From CAVSUB01 sp963730995 (lineage in GTDB: Bacteria > Acidobacteriota > Vicinamibacteria > Vicinamibacterales > 2-12-FULL-66-21), in contig CAVSUB010000013.1 of assembly GCA_963730995.1 (NCBI GenBank), positions 2,232,001 to 2,296,000 of the forward strand: DNA of 64,000 nucleotides, written 5' to 3'. Below the pieces are notes generated by a model. It was not told the DNA's origin. It made no database searches and worked only from the letters and a program-made list of their open reading frames with translations. Of the stretch, positions 25,260 to 33,927 are shown piece by piece. The translations under genes and the position numbers were made by a program. How positions within the stretch are numbered: position 1 is the first letter of the stretch; each line of letters opens with the position of its first letter.

Positions 25260-25526
25260 ATGGCGACATTGGATCGGCAGGAATTATTTCGGCTCGCGCG
25301 ACTGGGTGCGGAGGCGCGTCTGCGAGCATTGGAAATGGAGCGCACGCAGATTTTACGCAGCTTTCCCGGGCTGAAAGCGGGCGCGACTGCCGCGCCGAGT
25401 GGAGCAGCCGGCGCAGGCCCCGCCCGACGGCGCCGACAGATGTCCGCCGCTGAGCGCCGATCGGTCTCGGTCAGGATGAAGAAGTATTGGGCCGAGCGAC
25501 GACGGGCGAACGCCAAGAAGGACTAG
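25260..25526 (+). CDS. Small basic protein with coiled-coil N-terminus and SAA-type basic C-terminus
   Basis: An 88-aa protein preceded by GGAGG. It has a helical N-terminal part (ARLGAEARLRALEMERTQIL), an Ala/Gly/Pro linker, and a basic C-terminus RRRQMSAAERRSVSVRMKKYW plus AERRRA. I recognise the C-terminal pattern as common in small uncharacterised bacterial proteins with possible nucleic-acid binding, but no function is established. An overlapping ATG at 25256 in another frame is weaker. The divergent neighbour is a likely paralogue. The 168-bp gap between them is AT-richer than its surroundings and holds the imperfect dyad CAAAAAATCT/AGATTTTGTTG. Confidence 0.65.
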   Translation: MATLDRQELFRLARLGAEARLRALEMERTQILRSFPGLKAGATAAPSGAAGAGPARRRRQMSAAERRSVSVRMKKYWAERRRANAKKD

Positions 25527-25600
25527 CGTTCGCTCGCCGACATCCGCCGCTCCTGGTGTCCCCGGAACCACGGGACACCAGGAGACGTTTCGACAACCGC

Positions 25601-26824
25601 CTACCTGAAAAGAAGCGGCGCGACCTCATTGAGGTACTGACGCCAGACGGTCCACTCGTGCCTTCCCTCTGTAAGTTTGAACGAGTGTTTGACGCCCTTC
25701 GCCGTCAATAGCTCGTCGAACGCCTTGTCCCCGGCTCCGACGAGCGCGTCGTCTTTTCCGACTGCCATCCAGAACATCTTGAACTGTTTGTTCGCGACGG
25801 CGGGATCCTTGAGAAACGACGCATACGTCTGGTCCATGTTCTGGCCCGCGGCGGGACTCATGAGCACGACGTACCGGAACAGCTCCGGCTTGTTGAACGA
25901 GATGTTGATCGTCTGACCGCCTCCCATCGACAGACCGCCGATGGCCCGATCGTCGGGTTTTGCCGAGACCTTGAACGTCTTTTCCACCATCGGCATCACA
26001 TCGTCCAGGAGGTCTTTCGCAAACGGAGAGAGTGCGCCTGCGCCAGCTCCAGCTGCGGCCCCGCCAGGATTGCCGGCCGGACCGGCGGACTTCGCGGGAC
26101 CGGCGTAAAAGCTCTGAATCGCGTGCCCGAGCGGCATCACGACCACCATAGGCTTGGCTTTGCCTTCGGCGATCAGGTTGTCCAGGATGTTGTTGGCGCG
26201 GCCGATGAGCGTCCACCCGGACTCGATGTCGCCGGCGCCGTGGAGGAGGTAGAGCACGGGATAGCCCTTGCCCTTGTCGTAGTCGGGTGGCGTGTAGATC
26301 CACACTGTCCGACTGAGCCCCAACGTCTTCGAAACGTACGGCTGGATGCGGACCGTCCCGTGCGGCACGGGCTTCACGTCATAGAACTGAGGGCCGTTGC
26401 CGGGCACTTCCACGACGCAGATCGGGCCGAAGCCGCCGTATCCCATCTTCGTGTTCGTATTCCGCGGATCGAGCACCGTCAGGCCGTCCACGTTGAACGA
26501 ATAGGTGTAAATGTCGGGCGGGAGAGGACCGACGGTGACGCTCCAGATGCCATCCTCCCCTTTGGTCATCGGATGGGGCTTGCCATCGAGCTCGCCAGAG
26601 GCCGTCACCTGCTGCGCGTTCGGCGCGAAGAGCCTGACGGTGATGCTTCCGTCGGCACTCACTTCTGGCGAGACGTACGCGGGCCCGCCCCGCCCGCCGC
26701 CCCGGCCGCCTCGTCCGCCGGCGGGCGGCGCGCCCGCGGGAGGCTGACCGGACGCGACAGAACAGACCATCACGGTCAGCGCTGCCGCGGACATCACGAT
26801 ACCGACCCGTCGCGTCATGCTCAT
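25601..26824 (-). CDS. Exported esterase (carbohydrate esterase family 1 type) with N-terminal E-set domain
   Basis: A 407-aa protein: signal peptide at 1-26, a Gly/Arg-rich linker (GGRGGRGGGRGG), an early-set/CBM48-like domain at about 48-135 (ITVRLFAPNAQQVTASGEL, GIWSVTVGPLPPDIYTYSF), then an alpha/beta hydrolase of the Fes/CE1 type. Motifs are VWIYTPPDYDKGKGYPVLYL, LLHGAGD, nucleophile GGLSMGGG (S299) and a C-terminal GRHEWTVWRQYLNE with the catalytic His. Such enzymes release feruloyl or acetyl groups from plant polysaccharides or hydrolyse related esters. It sits in a region rich in sugar-handling genes. Confidence 0.88.
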   Translation of the reverse strand: MSMTRRVGIVMSAAALTVMVCSVASGQPPAGAPPAGGRGGRGGGRGGPAYVSPEVSADGSITVRLFAPNAQQVTASGELDGKPHPMTKGEDGIWSVTVGPLPPDIYTYSFNVDGLTVLDPRNTNTKMGYGGFGPICVVEVPGNGPQFYDVKPVPHGTVRIQPYVSKTLGLSRTVWIYTPPDYDKGKGYPVLYLLHGAGDIESGWTLIGRANNILDNLIAEGKAKPMVVVMPLGHAIQSFYAGPAKSAGPAGNPGGAAAGAGAGALSPFAKDLLDDVMPMVEKTFKVSAKPDDRAIGGLSMGGGQTINISFNKPELFRYVVLMSPAAGQNMDQTYASFLKDPAVANKQFKMFWMAVGKDDALVGAGDKAFDELLTAKGVKHSFKLTEGRHEWTVWRQYLNEVAPLLFR

Positions 26825-26895
26825 CTCCTCGTCTATGTGCTCGATCTTCTCTTCCTACTGTTGGAACCCGTCCAGTGTTTCAGGCTGATGCCGTC

Positions 26896-26977
26896 GGGAT
26901 CAGTGATCTGGGATCCGTGGACCGGAAGCCTCGAGAGCTTCGTCCAGGGGCTCCGCGGATCCCTGATCCCTGATCCC
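26896..26977. repeat. GGGATC-word palindrome downstream of the phosphodiester-glycosidase-like gene
   Basis: Arms at 26896-26920 and 26953-26977 are inverted copies matching at 22 of 25 positions (words GGGATCAGTGATC and CCCTGATCCC), with a 32-nt spacer. It begins about 14 bases after the stop codon of the minus-strand gene ending at 26991. Confidence 0.75.
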
Positions 26978-26990
26978 GTCATCGTCATCT

Positions 26991-27983
26991 TCAGTACGTG
27001 CTGTACGACACGCTTCCTCCCGGAAGTTCGACGTTCAGCGGACCCTTCAAGACGAACGCGATCGCCGACGTGCCGGGAGCACGATAGTCCACGGTCGGCG
27101 AGATGATGCCGCCGGCGTAGAGATTCGCCCACCAGACCCAGCAGACCACGCTCCCGCCATTGTCCAGGATGACGCCGTCCTCCGCCCCCGCCGCCGCGAG
27201 CGCGGCGCCAATCTCTTCGACCGTGCCCTCACGCTGAAGCACGAAGAGTGCATCCGCCGACAACCCCACGGCGTTGTGCACGTATCTCGCGCGCGGCACG
27301 CCTGACTCCTTCCAGGCCCGCCGGACGTTGGCCTCGAAGGCCTCCGGGTAGCCTTCGTAAATCCGCTGGCGGATGCCCGCACCGGCGTCGTGGCGATTGT
27401 CGAACGCCAGTAGATGACGGACGTCGTAGAACTGCCCGGCGAGCGCATCGATTCCCATGACGCGGCCTTCCCGGAGCACACGCTGACCGAAGGTCGCCCA
27501 TTCGATCGTCTCGCTCACGTCCGCGCCATCGCCGGCGCGGTGGACGCTATCGGCGCCGAAATCGAATCGAAGATCGTCGATCGTCAGCTGCCCGTCGCGC
27601 CCTAGGGCCAGACAGGAGTGCGACGAGTACGAGCACGGATCGTCGAGGATCCGGAATGATCGCGGCGTCTCCGCACAGTGCCAGGCGACGTGACCGTGAT
27701 TCGTACCGAGATTCCTGTTGCTGATAGCTATGGCCCGGCGGCGCGCCTTTCCGGACCCGTCCGTGACCTCGAGCCGTCGCAGGTGCTCCTCGATCGGAAT
27801 CTTGCTCTGGACGATGCCCTGCTCTTCGGCAGCCGTCGCGCTACGATGCCGCGGCATTCCCGGGAGCGCCATCAGCGCCCGGCGGTTCGCCACGCTGAGG
27901 AGAGCCGTGTCAATCTCCGAGCGCTCGATGCGGAGCAGCAGATCGTTGCGCTGACCTTCGAGGCGGGTGATCTCGAGTTTCAT
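26991..27983 (-). CDS. Protein with phosphodiester-glycosidase (NAGPA)-like C-terminal domain
   Basis: A 330-aa protein. The last 90 residues follow the NAGPA/exopolysaccharide-type phosphodiester glycosidase pattern: RARYVHNAVGLSADALFVLQ, a helix EEIGAALAAAGAEDGVILDN, then GGSVVCWVWW. In well-studied members this region is DGGGS; here it reads DNGGS. The first 100 residues contain an unexplained helical part (VTRLEGQRNDLL type), so the true start may lie further inside. No signal peptide is evident. It precedes the esterase on the same strand. The assignment is pattern-based and moderate. Confidence 0.55.
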   Translation of the reverse strand: MKLEITRLEGQRNDLLLRIERSEIDTALLSVANRRALMALPGMPRHRSATAAEEQGIVQSKIPIEEHLRRLEVTDGSGKARRRAIAISNRNLGTNHGHVAWHCAETPRSFRILDDPCSYSSHSCLALGRDGQLTIDDLRFDFGADSVHRAGDGADVSETIEWATFGQRVLREGRVMGIDALAGQFYDVRHLLAFDNRHDAGAGIRQRIYEGYPEAFEANVRRAWKESGVPRARYVHNAVGLSADALFVLQREGTVEEIGAALAAAGAEDGVILDNGGSVVCWVWWANLYAGGIISPTVDYRAPGTSAIAFVLKGPLNVELPGGSVSYSTY

Positions 27984-28011
27984 TTGGCGGTTGATCAGAG
28001 TCGAACGGCTG

Positions 28012-28185
28012 TTTTACAGGAGTTCAGGAGTTCAGGAGACCAGGGGGCAAAAGACCCTACCTTGCTGACGATCTCGGCGCAATTCACCCACCAAGCCGGA
28101 TAGCTAACTACAGGCAGAATCGTGTGATCTTCTGTTCTGATTCCGTGATCTTCTTAACTCCTGAGCTCCTGATCTCTTTGTAAAA
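28012..28185. repeat. Long CAGGAG/CTCCTG inverted repeat downstream of the MFS gene
   Basis: TTTTACAGGAGTTCAGGAG at 28012-28030 and onward pairs with a right arm ending CTCTTTGTAAAA at about 28155-28185; the arms differ by a short indel. The right arm starts about 39 bases after the MFS stop. The 110 bases between the arms contain no recognisable gene. Confidence 0.6.
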
Positions 28186-28223
28186 AAAGCGTCCGTATCT
28201 CTTCGTAGAGCAGGCGCTCGTAT

Positions 28224-29614
28224 TCAGGACCTGCCTTCGAGGAAACCAAACCTGGCCGGCTCGATCTTCCGCAGCACCAGGAACACGCTCAGCATCGCGA
28301 GGAATGGCAGCGTACCCGCCCCGAGGAACACCGGCGTCCATCCGTACTTGTCGACAATGACGCCGGTGTAGAGAACGGCGAGGAGCGCCGCGCCGTTGTC
28401 TCCCAGACCGGCGATGCCGTTGACACGTCCCGCGAGCTGCTGCGGAACGACGTCCCCGACGGCGCCGATGTAGGTTGCCGCGACCCACTGGTTGCCGAAG
28501 AGCGCGAGCCCCATCAGCACGACCGCCAGATAGTCATTCGTGACGAACGGCATCGTCATGCTCAGCGCGCCAAGGAGGAACGCGCAGGTAAAGCCGATCT
28601 TCCGTCCCACGTCCACCGAGCCCGTCGACTTGACGAGCCGATCGGTGATCAACCCGCCGATGACGTTTCCGCCCATGCCGATTAAATTGGGTATCGACGC
28701 GAAGATCCCGACTGCGAGGAACGACATGCCCCGGCCCGTGCGGAGATATAGCGGCAGCCACGTCCAGTAGAACGTGGTGATAGGACCGGTGAAGACGCGG
28801 ATGAGGAACAGACCGAACACCTTCTGATTCGACAGGAGCTGGGAGAAACGGACATCCGGCGCCGCGGCCTTCGCGCCGACAGGTTTGATCGAAATTGCAG
28901 ACATCCGATCCTTGTCGGGGAAGGTCGCGAGCCATGGCAGCAGCCACAGAAGGCAGACCAGCGCGGGGATCACCGCCGCCATGCGCCATCCGAAGGTGCT
29001 GGCGAGGTAGACGACGATGGGCGGCGCGATGACCGAGCCGAACTGGGCGCCCGCGTTGAAGATGCCGCCGGCGCGCGATCGGGTGGCGGCCGGGAAGAGT
29101 CCGGCGAGCGCCTTGATGCCGGCCGTGTAATTGCCACACTGGCTCACGCCCATCAGGAATCGCAGCAGGATGAATCCGGCGAGTCCAGCAGCGAGCGTCT
29201 CCATTCCGGGCAGCCACCCGATCAGTCCGTGCCCGATCGCCTCGACGGCAGTACCCGGGTCCGCCGAGCGCGTGTGCCATCGCGATCACCGACCAGACGA
29301 CAAAGATGAAGGCGAGCCCGACCTTCGTGCCGACGCGGTCCATGAGCGTGCCCACAGGAATCTGACCGACCATCATGCCTGACGTTGAATGCGACGGCGG
29401 CGTAGCCGTACTGCGCGTTGCTCCATTGGAAAGCCGCGCGCAGCTCCGACGCGAGCACCGAGAACACCTGCCGATCCAGCAGGTTGATCATGATCGACGC
29501 CGACAGCAGTCCGACGATCGTCCATCGCTGCGAGGACGAGATGCCGACGTCTGCACCCACGTCGGCCGACACGGCAGGACGCGGTGCGGCGCTCACGGTG
29601 TTGGGAGGTGTCAT
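28224..29614 (-). CDS. MFS transporter of the hexuronate/anion-cation symporter type (two single-base frameshifts)
   Basis: Three adjoining frames together make one MFS protein of about 462 aa. The N-terminus (QRWTIVGLLSASIMINLLDR, YGYAAVAFN) starts at ATG 29614. The middle frame carries MMVGQIPVGTLMDRVGTKVG. The rest (GNYTAGIKALAGLFPAATRS, GIFNAGAQFGSVIAPPIVVY and later helices) ends at 28224. The joins are at 29378-29379 and 29254-29256, each fixed by removing one base from a short G run. The GIKALA and FPA motifs fit ACS-family ExuT/GudP-like sugar-acid symporters of the inner membrane. It is part of a minus-strand run with two Gfo/Idh/MocA genes, so it likely imports their substrate. Confidence 0.82.
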
Positions 29615-29634
29615 AGAGCAGCTTTCGTTGGATG

Positions 29635-30726
29635 TCAGGCGGCGGCGATGTCGATCCACTGCCGCGTTTTCGCGGACTGCAGGAGGGCGTCGAGCGCCTC
29701 CTGCGTGACGAGCGCGTCCTCGAAGCTCGGATGGAACTCCGCGTCGCGCGCGAGGCACTCGAGGAACTCTCCAAGCGCCGCGATGAACGTGTGCTCGTAC
29801 CCGATGATGTGCCCGGGCCGCCAGAAGTTTCCAAAGATGGGATGCTTCATGTCGGTGACGAGGAGATCCCGTAGCCCCTGTTCGGTCGAAGGCTGCGACG
29901 CATCCAGGAACTCCAGATGATTCAACCGCTCGAGGTTGAATCGCAGCATCCCGCCCGCACCGTGAATCTGGAAGAAGTTCTGGTTCTTGCATCCGATCGC
30001 AAAGCGCGTCGCCTCGAACGTTCCCGCGCTGCCATTCGCGAACTTCACCAGCGCCATCACCGCATCGTCGATTCGACGGTTCGGCATGATGGTTCGCACG
30101 TCGGCGATCCCTTGCGTGATGCGACCGTTCAGATACAAGGCCGTATCGAGAAGATGCGTGAGCAGATCGTCCGCCACGCCCGATCCGGCCTGCGCCGGAT
30201 CCATTTTCCAGGTGCCGTCCCGGGACGTGTCCGGGCCCCACTGCTGCCTGTAGGCCGCGTTGTAGTGGTAAATCTGCCCGAGCCGGCCGTCTGCGATCAG
30301 CTGACGCGCGTAGGCAATGGCCGGCACGCGCCGGTAGTTGAACCACACGAGCGTGCGACGGCCCCGTGCCGCCGCGACCATCGCGCGACCGTCCTCGGCC
30401 GACAGGGCCAGTGGCTTCTCGCAGAAGACGATCTTGCCGGCTTCGGCGGCGGCGATGGCCGCCGGTGCGTGGAGATGATTCGGAAGGGCGATGTCGACGA
30501 TATCGATGTCGGCACGATCGATGGCGGCGCGCCAGTCGGTTGCGGTGTTCTCCCAGCCCCAGCGATCCGCCATCGAGGCGAGGGAGGCCGCGTCGCGGCC
30601 GCACAACAACGTTCGCCGGACTCGATACGGGAGGTCGTAGAAGTGGCCTACCTGGGCGTAGGCGTTCGAGTGGGCCTTGCCCATGAAGCCCTGTCCGAGG
30701 AGAGCGACGCGCAGCTCCGGTTTCAT
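29635..30726 (-). CDS. Gfo/Idh/MocA-family NAD(P)-dependent dehydrogenase (cytoplasmic)
   Basis: A 363-aa protein with Rossmann motif GQGFMGKAHSNAY at residues 11-23, VDIALPNHLHAPAAIAAAEAG, the family hallmark CEKPLA, and the substrate-domain helix GSGVADDLLTHLLDTALYL, where Asp and His align with the catalytic Lys-Asp-His set. No export signal. Members oxidise or reduce sugars, inositols and keto sugars. It lies 21 bp from the MFS start and downstream of a second, exported family member, suggesting one operon for uptake and interconversion of a sugar or cyclitol. Confidence 0.9.
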   Translation of the reverse strand: MKPELRVALLGQGFMGKAHSNAYAQVGHFYDLPYRVRRTLLCGRDAASLASMADRWGWENTATDWRAAIDRADIDIVDIALPNHLHAPAAIAAAEAGKIVFCEKPLALSAEDGRAMVAAARGRRTLVWFNYRRVPAIAYARQLIADGRLGQIYHYNAAYRQQWGPDTSRDGTWKMDPAQAGSGVADDLLTHLLDTALYLNGRITQGIADVRTIMPNRRIDDAVMALVKFANGSAGTFEATRFAIGCKNQNFFQIHGAGGMLRFNLERLNHLEFLDASQPSTEQGLRDLLVTDMKHPIFGNFWRPGHIIGYEHTFIAALGEFLECLARDAEFHPSFEDALVTQEALDALLQSAKTRQWIDIAAA

Positions 30727-30750
30727 TGTGCCTTCATGCCAAAAAACAAA

Positions 30751-30807
30751 CAGGAGATCAAAGGGTCAGGAGACGACTACTGTAACTCCTGATCCTCCGA
30801 TCTCCTG
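30751..30807. repeat. CAGGAG/CTCCTG palindrome between the two Gfo/Idh/MocA genes
   Basis: Arms at 30751-30772 and 30786-30807 are 22-bp inverted copies matching at 19 positions with a 13-nt spacer. The element starts 25 bases after the stop codon of the gene ending at 30833. Confidence 0.75.
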
Positions 30808-30832
30808 TCGTCGACGTTGTCGCGATGCCGGC

Positions 30833-32203
30833 CTACAGCGCCTTGCTGGCCCGCGCCTGGGCGTCCCATCCGAGCGGCTTGCCCTTCTGCATCGACTCGA
30901 GTGCCAGGAGGCACGGGAGCGCAGCGTAGTAGCCGATCTCGAATTCCGCGTTCGGCTTCTGCCGGGACTTGATGCAGTCGAGGAAGTTCCGCGTGTGGAC
31001 GTCGAGCGGGTAGTCTTCCTCCACGCCGCCCTTGGGATTCACATAGAGCTTCGGTTCGACGGGAGGCATGTTGTTGCCGCCCCGGCCGCCGCCACGACCT
31101 CCGCCCGGTCCTCCCGGTGCGATGGTGCTGCCACCCGCACCGAGCGTCACGCCGCCCGCCGTCGGGGGCGGAGGCGGTCCGACCTTGTTGCGGACGGGAG
31201 CCACGACCGGCCGCACCGCATAGCCCTGGCGGTTGATCTGCAGTGACGCGCGGTTGCCGACGAAGAACACACCCCAGTTCTCGATCGGGTTGTCGGTGTA
31301 GGCCTCGCCGTTCGCAAACGTCATGAGGAAGTTGTCGTACTGCCAGGAAATCGAGAACGAGTCGGGAACCATCTCGGGATCAGCGTCAGGCACGGCGAGG
31401 AAGGTCCCGTTGGCCATCGTCTTCAGCGGCGCCTTCCGATCGGCGTTCATGAACCAGTGCGCGACGTCGACGTGGTGCGCGCCCCAGTCGGCTACGAGGC
31501 CGCCGCCGTAGTCGTACCAGGCGCGGAAGCCGAGCCGGCTCGGCTTGAATGCTTTCTTGGGCGCCGGGCCCTGCCACATGTCCCAATCGAGCCCCGCCGG
31601 AACCGGCGCCTCTGCCTCCTTCGGCCGCGCGTACGAACCAGGCTGCGTGATGAGGACCTGCGTGACGTTCCCGAGCACGCCGCTGTCCAGCAGCTTCTTG
31701 GCCTCCACGAAGTGGTCCCAGCTGCGCTGATGCGTGCCGACCTGGACGACCTGCTTGCCCTTCTTGTAAGCGTCGAGCATCGCGTTGATGCGCGCAATGT
31801 TGTTCGAGGCGGGCTTCTCGACGTACACGTCCTTGCCGGCGGAGACGGCGTCCACCATCTGCTGGCTGTGCCAGTGATCGGGCGTCGCGATGAGGACGGC
31901 GTCGATGTCCTTCCGCTCGAGGATGCGGCGATAGTCGCCGACGACATCGAGCTTGAAGGTCTGGCGCGCCGGCGTCATCCACTGATCGAGCCGCGCCTTG
32001 TTGACCTCGGCCGCCGCGAGGAACTGACAATCCTTCTGCCGACAAAACGAGTCGAACACACGGCCGCCACGGTTGCCGGTGCCGATGATTGCCATGCGCA
32101 CCCGATCGTTGGCGCCCTGGATCCCGGCGCCAAAAAGCGGCCGCGCGGCGGCAACCGTGAGAGCAGCCGCTGACGCTTTCAAAAAATTTCTTCTGCTGTC
32201 CAT
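30833..32203 (-). CDS. Tat-exported Gfo/Idh/MocA-family oxidoreductase
   Basis: A 456-aa protein with a twin-arginine signal (SRRNFLKASAAALTVAA), Rossmann motif IGTGNRGGRVFDSF, the dinucleotide-site YVEKPAS, TPDHWHS, and the substrate motif GGGLVADWGAHHVDVAHWF with Asp and two His. An insert at roughly 350-385 is rich in Gly, Pro and Arg (GGPGGGRGGGRGG). Exported relatives are thought to carry a tightly bound cofactor and to act on sugars in the periplasm. First gene of a likely operon with a cytoplasmic homologue and an MFS transporter; a palindromic operator lies upstream. Confidence 0.9.
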   Translation of the reverse strand: MDSRRNFLKASAAALTVAAARPLFGAGIQGANDRVRMAIIGTGNRGGRVFDSFCRQKDCQFLAAAEVNKARLDQWMTPARQTFKLDVVGDYRRILERKDIDAVLIATPDHWHSQQMVDAVSAGKDVYVEKPASNNIARINAMLDAYKKGKQVVQVGTHQRSWDHFVEAKKLLDSGVLGNVTQVLITQPGSYARPKEAEAPVPAGLDWDMWQGPAPKKAFKPSRLGFRAWYDYGGGLVADWGAHHVDVAHWFMNADRKAPLKTMANGTFLAVPDADPEMVPDSFSISWQYDNFLMTFANGEAYTDNPIENWGVFFVGNRASLQINRQGYAVRPVVAPVRNKVGPPPPPTAGGVTLGAGGSTIAPGGPGGGRGGGRGGNNMPPVEPKLYVNPKGGVEEDYPLDVHTRNFLDCIKSRQKPNAEFEIGYYAALPCLLALESMQKGKPLGWDAQARASKAL

Positions 32204-32285
32204 TAAGCTGTCTCCTCAGTTCGAGCGCTGGCTATGGCTGACGTAGGTTGAGGCCGTAGCGTTGGGCGTGTGGCGGCGCATGCAG

Positions 32286-32324
32286 CCCTGTATACAATGA
32301 CGTATCGCTGGATTGTATACAGGG
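32286..32324. promoter_or_regulatory. Paired GTATAC operator-like sites in the divergent region before the Gfo/Idh operon and sqdB
   Basis: CCCTGTATACAAT (32286-32298) and ATTGTATACAGGG (32312-32324) are a perfect 13-bp inverted repeat with a 13-nt spacer; each half also holds its own GTATAC palindrome, centred 25 bp apart. TTGTATACAA-like sites are typical of GntR-family repressors. The position, 83 bp from one start codon and 125 bp from the other, suits control of one or both divergent units. No GntR gene is in the window. Confidence 0.65.
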
Positions 32325-32448
32325 ACCGGTAGCGGCCGGTAGCCTACACCTGAAGCCGATGGCCGCGCAAGGCGAAGCTCCTCGCGATCGATCGCTGGGA
32401 GCACGGCGCATTCTGCGATTGAAAACGGTTACCACGGAGGGCGGGCGG

Positions 32449-33657
32449 ATGAAGATCACGGTGCTGGGCGGCGACGGCTACTGCGGATGGGCAACCGCAC
32501 TCTATCTCTCGAAGCGCGGCCACGTCGTCTCCATCGTTGACAACTTCGCGCGGCGGCAATGGGATCACGAGCTCGGCGTCCAGACGCTCACGCCCATCCT
32601 TCCGCTGACGGATCGGCTTCGCACGTGGAAGGCGCTCACCGGAACCGAGATCGACCTCCACGTGGGTGACGTCACCGACTACGAGTTCCTGTCATCGGTC
32701 CTTCAACGGGTGGAGCCTGACGCCGTCGTCCACTTCGCCGAGCAGCGCGCCGCGCCGTACTCGATGATCGATCGCAAGCACGCGGTCTTCACGCAGGTCA
32801 ACAACGTCGTGGGGACGTTGAATCTGCTCTTCGCGATTCGGGAAGTCGTGCCCGAGTGTCACCTCGTCAAGCTGGGCACCATGGGAGAATACGGCACGCC
32901 GAACATCGATATCGAGGAAGGGTACATCCAGATCGAGCACAACGGGCGCCGCGACGTCCTTCCCTATCCGAAGCAGCCCGGCTCGTTCTATCACCTCTCG
33001 AAGGTGCACGACAGCCACAACATCATGTTCGCCTGCCGGATCTGGAATCTTCGCGCGACCGACTTGAACCAGGGCGTGGTGTATGGGACGCTGACCGACG
33101 AGGTCGGCCTCGACGAAGCGCTCATCAACCGGTTCGACTACGACGAAGTCTTCGGCACGGTCCTGAACCGGTTCTGCGTCGAAGCGGCGGTGGAGCATCC
33201 GCTGACGGTGTACGGGAAGGGCGGCCAGACGCGCGGCTACATCGACATCCGGGATACGGTCCGCTGTATCGAGCTTGCCTGCCTGAACCCGGCGGAGCCC
33301 GGCGAGTGCCGGGTCTACAACCAGTTCACGGAGCAGTTCTCGGTCCTCGAGCTCGCCCGCCTCGTTCAGAGCGCCGCGGCCCACTTCGGTCTCAAAGCCG
33401 CGATCGACCACATTCCGGACCCTCGCGTCGAGAAGGAAGAGCACTACTACAACGCGAAGCACTCCAAGCTCGTCGACCTCGGACTGCGCCCGCACATGCT
33501 GTCCGACAGCGTCCTCGACTCACTTCTCAACGTCGCGACGAGGTATCGCGACAGGGTGGACGAGTCGCTGTTTCTTCCGCGAATCGACTGGCGGAAGGCC
33601 CGCAACGATCGCCAGACACGGCCCACGCTCGTCGGCCCGACGAGCCACCGCGGCTGA
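32449..33657 (+). CDS. sqdB: UDP-sulfoquinovose synthase (SQD1/SqdB)
   Basis: A 402-aa protein starting at an ATG preceded by GGAGGGCGGGCGG. It is an extended SDR epimerase with the SQD1 signature: KITVLGGDGYCGWATALYLS, VDNFARRQWDHELGVQTLTP, HFAEQRAAPYSMIDR, QVNNVVGTLNLLFAI, LGTMGEYGTPN, the YxxxK catalytic pair in SFYHLSKVHD, and LNQGVVYGT. It makes UDP-sulfoquinovose from UDP-glucose and sulfite for sulfolipid headgroups. A partner sulfolipid glycosyltransferase is not in the window. Divergent from the Gfo/Idh/MocA operon across a GTATAC operator region. Confidence 0.93.
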   Translation: MKITVLGGDGYCGWATALYLSKRGHVVSIVDNFARRQWDHELGVQTLTPILPLTDRLRTWKALTGTEIDLHVGDVTDYEFLSSVLQRVEPDAVVHFAEQRAAPYSMIDRKHAVFTQVNNVVGTLNLLFAIREVVPECHLVKLGTMGEYGTPNIDIEEGYIQIEHNGRRDVLPYPKQPGSFYHLSKVHDSHNIMFACRIWNLRATDLNQGVVYGTLTDEVGLDEALINRFDYDEVFGTVLNRFCVEAAVEHPLTVYGKGGQTRGYIDIRDTVRCIELACLNPAEPGECRVYNQFTEQFSVLELARLVQSAAAHFGLKAAIDHIPDPRVEKEEHYYNAKHSKLVDLGLRPHMLSDSVLDSLLNVATRYRDRVDESLFLPRIDWRKARNDRQTRPTLVGPTSHRG

Positions 33658-33927
33658 CCTCGGGCCTGACTCGTCCGAGGCGAACGCGGAGACAACAAAC
33701 GAAACCTGGAAACCGCGCGGTATGCCGACTTTCGAGCCGGACAGAAACGAAACGCGTTTCGCATCGTAGATCGCTTAGGTTTGCTCGAGTCTGCCGGGCG
33801 CAGAATTGGCCGTTCGCCAGAATTTTTGTACGCAATTCGACAAACTGACGCATCAGGCTTGCTGCAACCCGATTGACCGACGTGCAGGTCGAGGCACGCG
33901 CAGAGAACGAGGACAACGAGGACAACC
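33658..33927. promoter_or_regulatory. 270-bp gap upstream of the haem dehydrogenase with a 14-bp perfect palindrome
   Basis: No gene is seen. CGAAACGCGTTTCG at 33748-33761 is perfectly self-complementary and could be a LacI-type or other operator. A short direct repeat, GAGGACAAC twice, lies just before the downstream ATG. Nothing else stands out. Confidence 0.35.
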
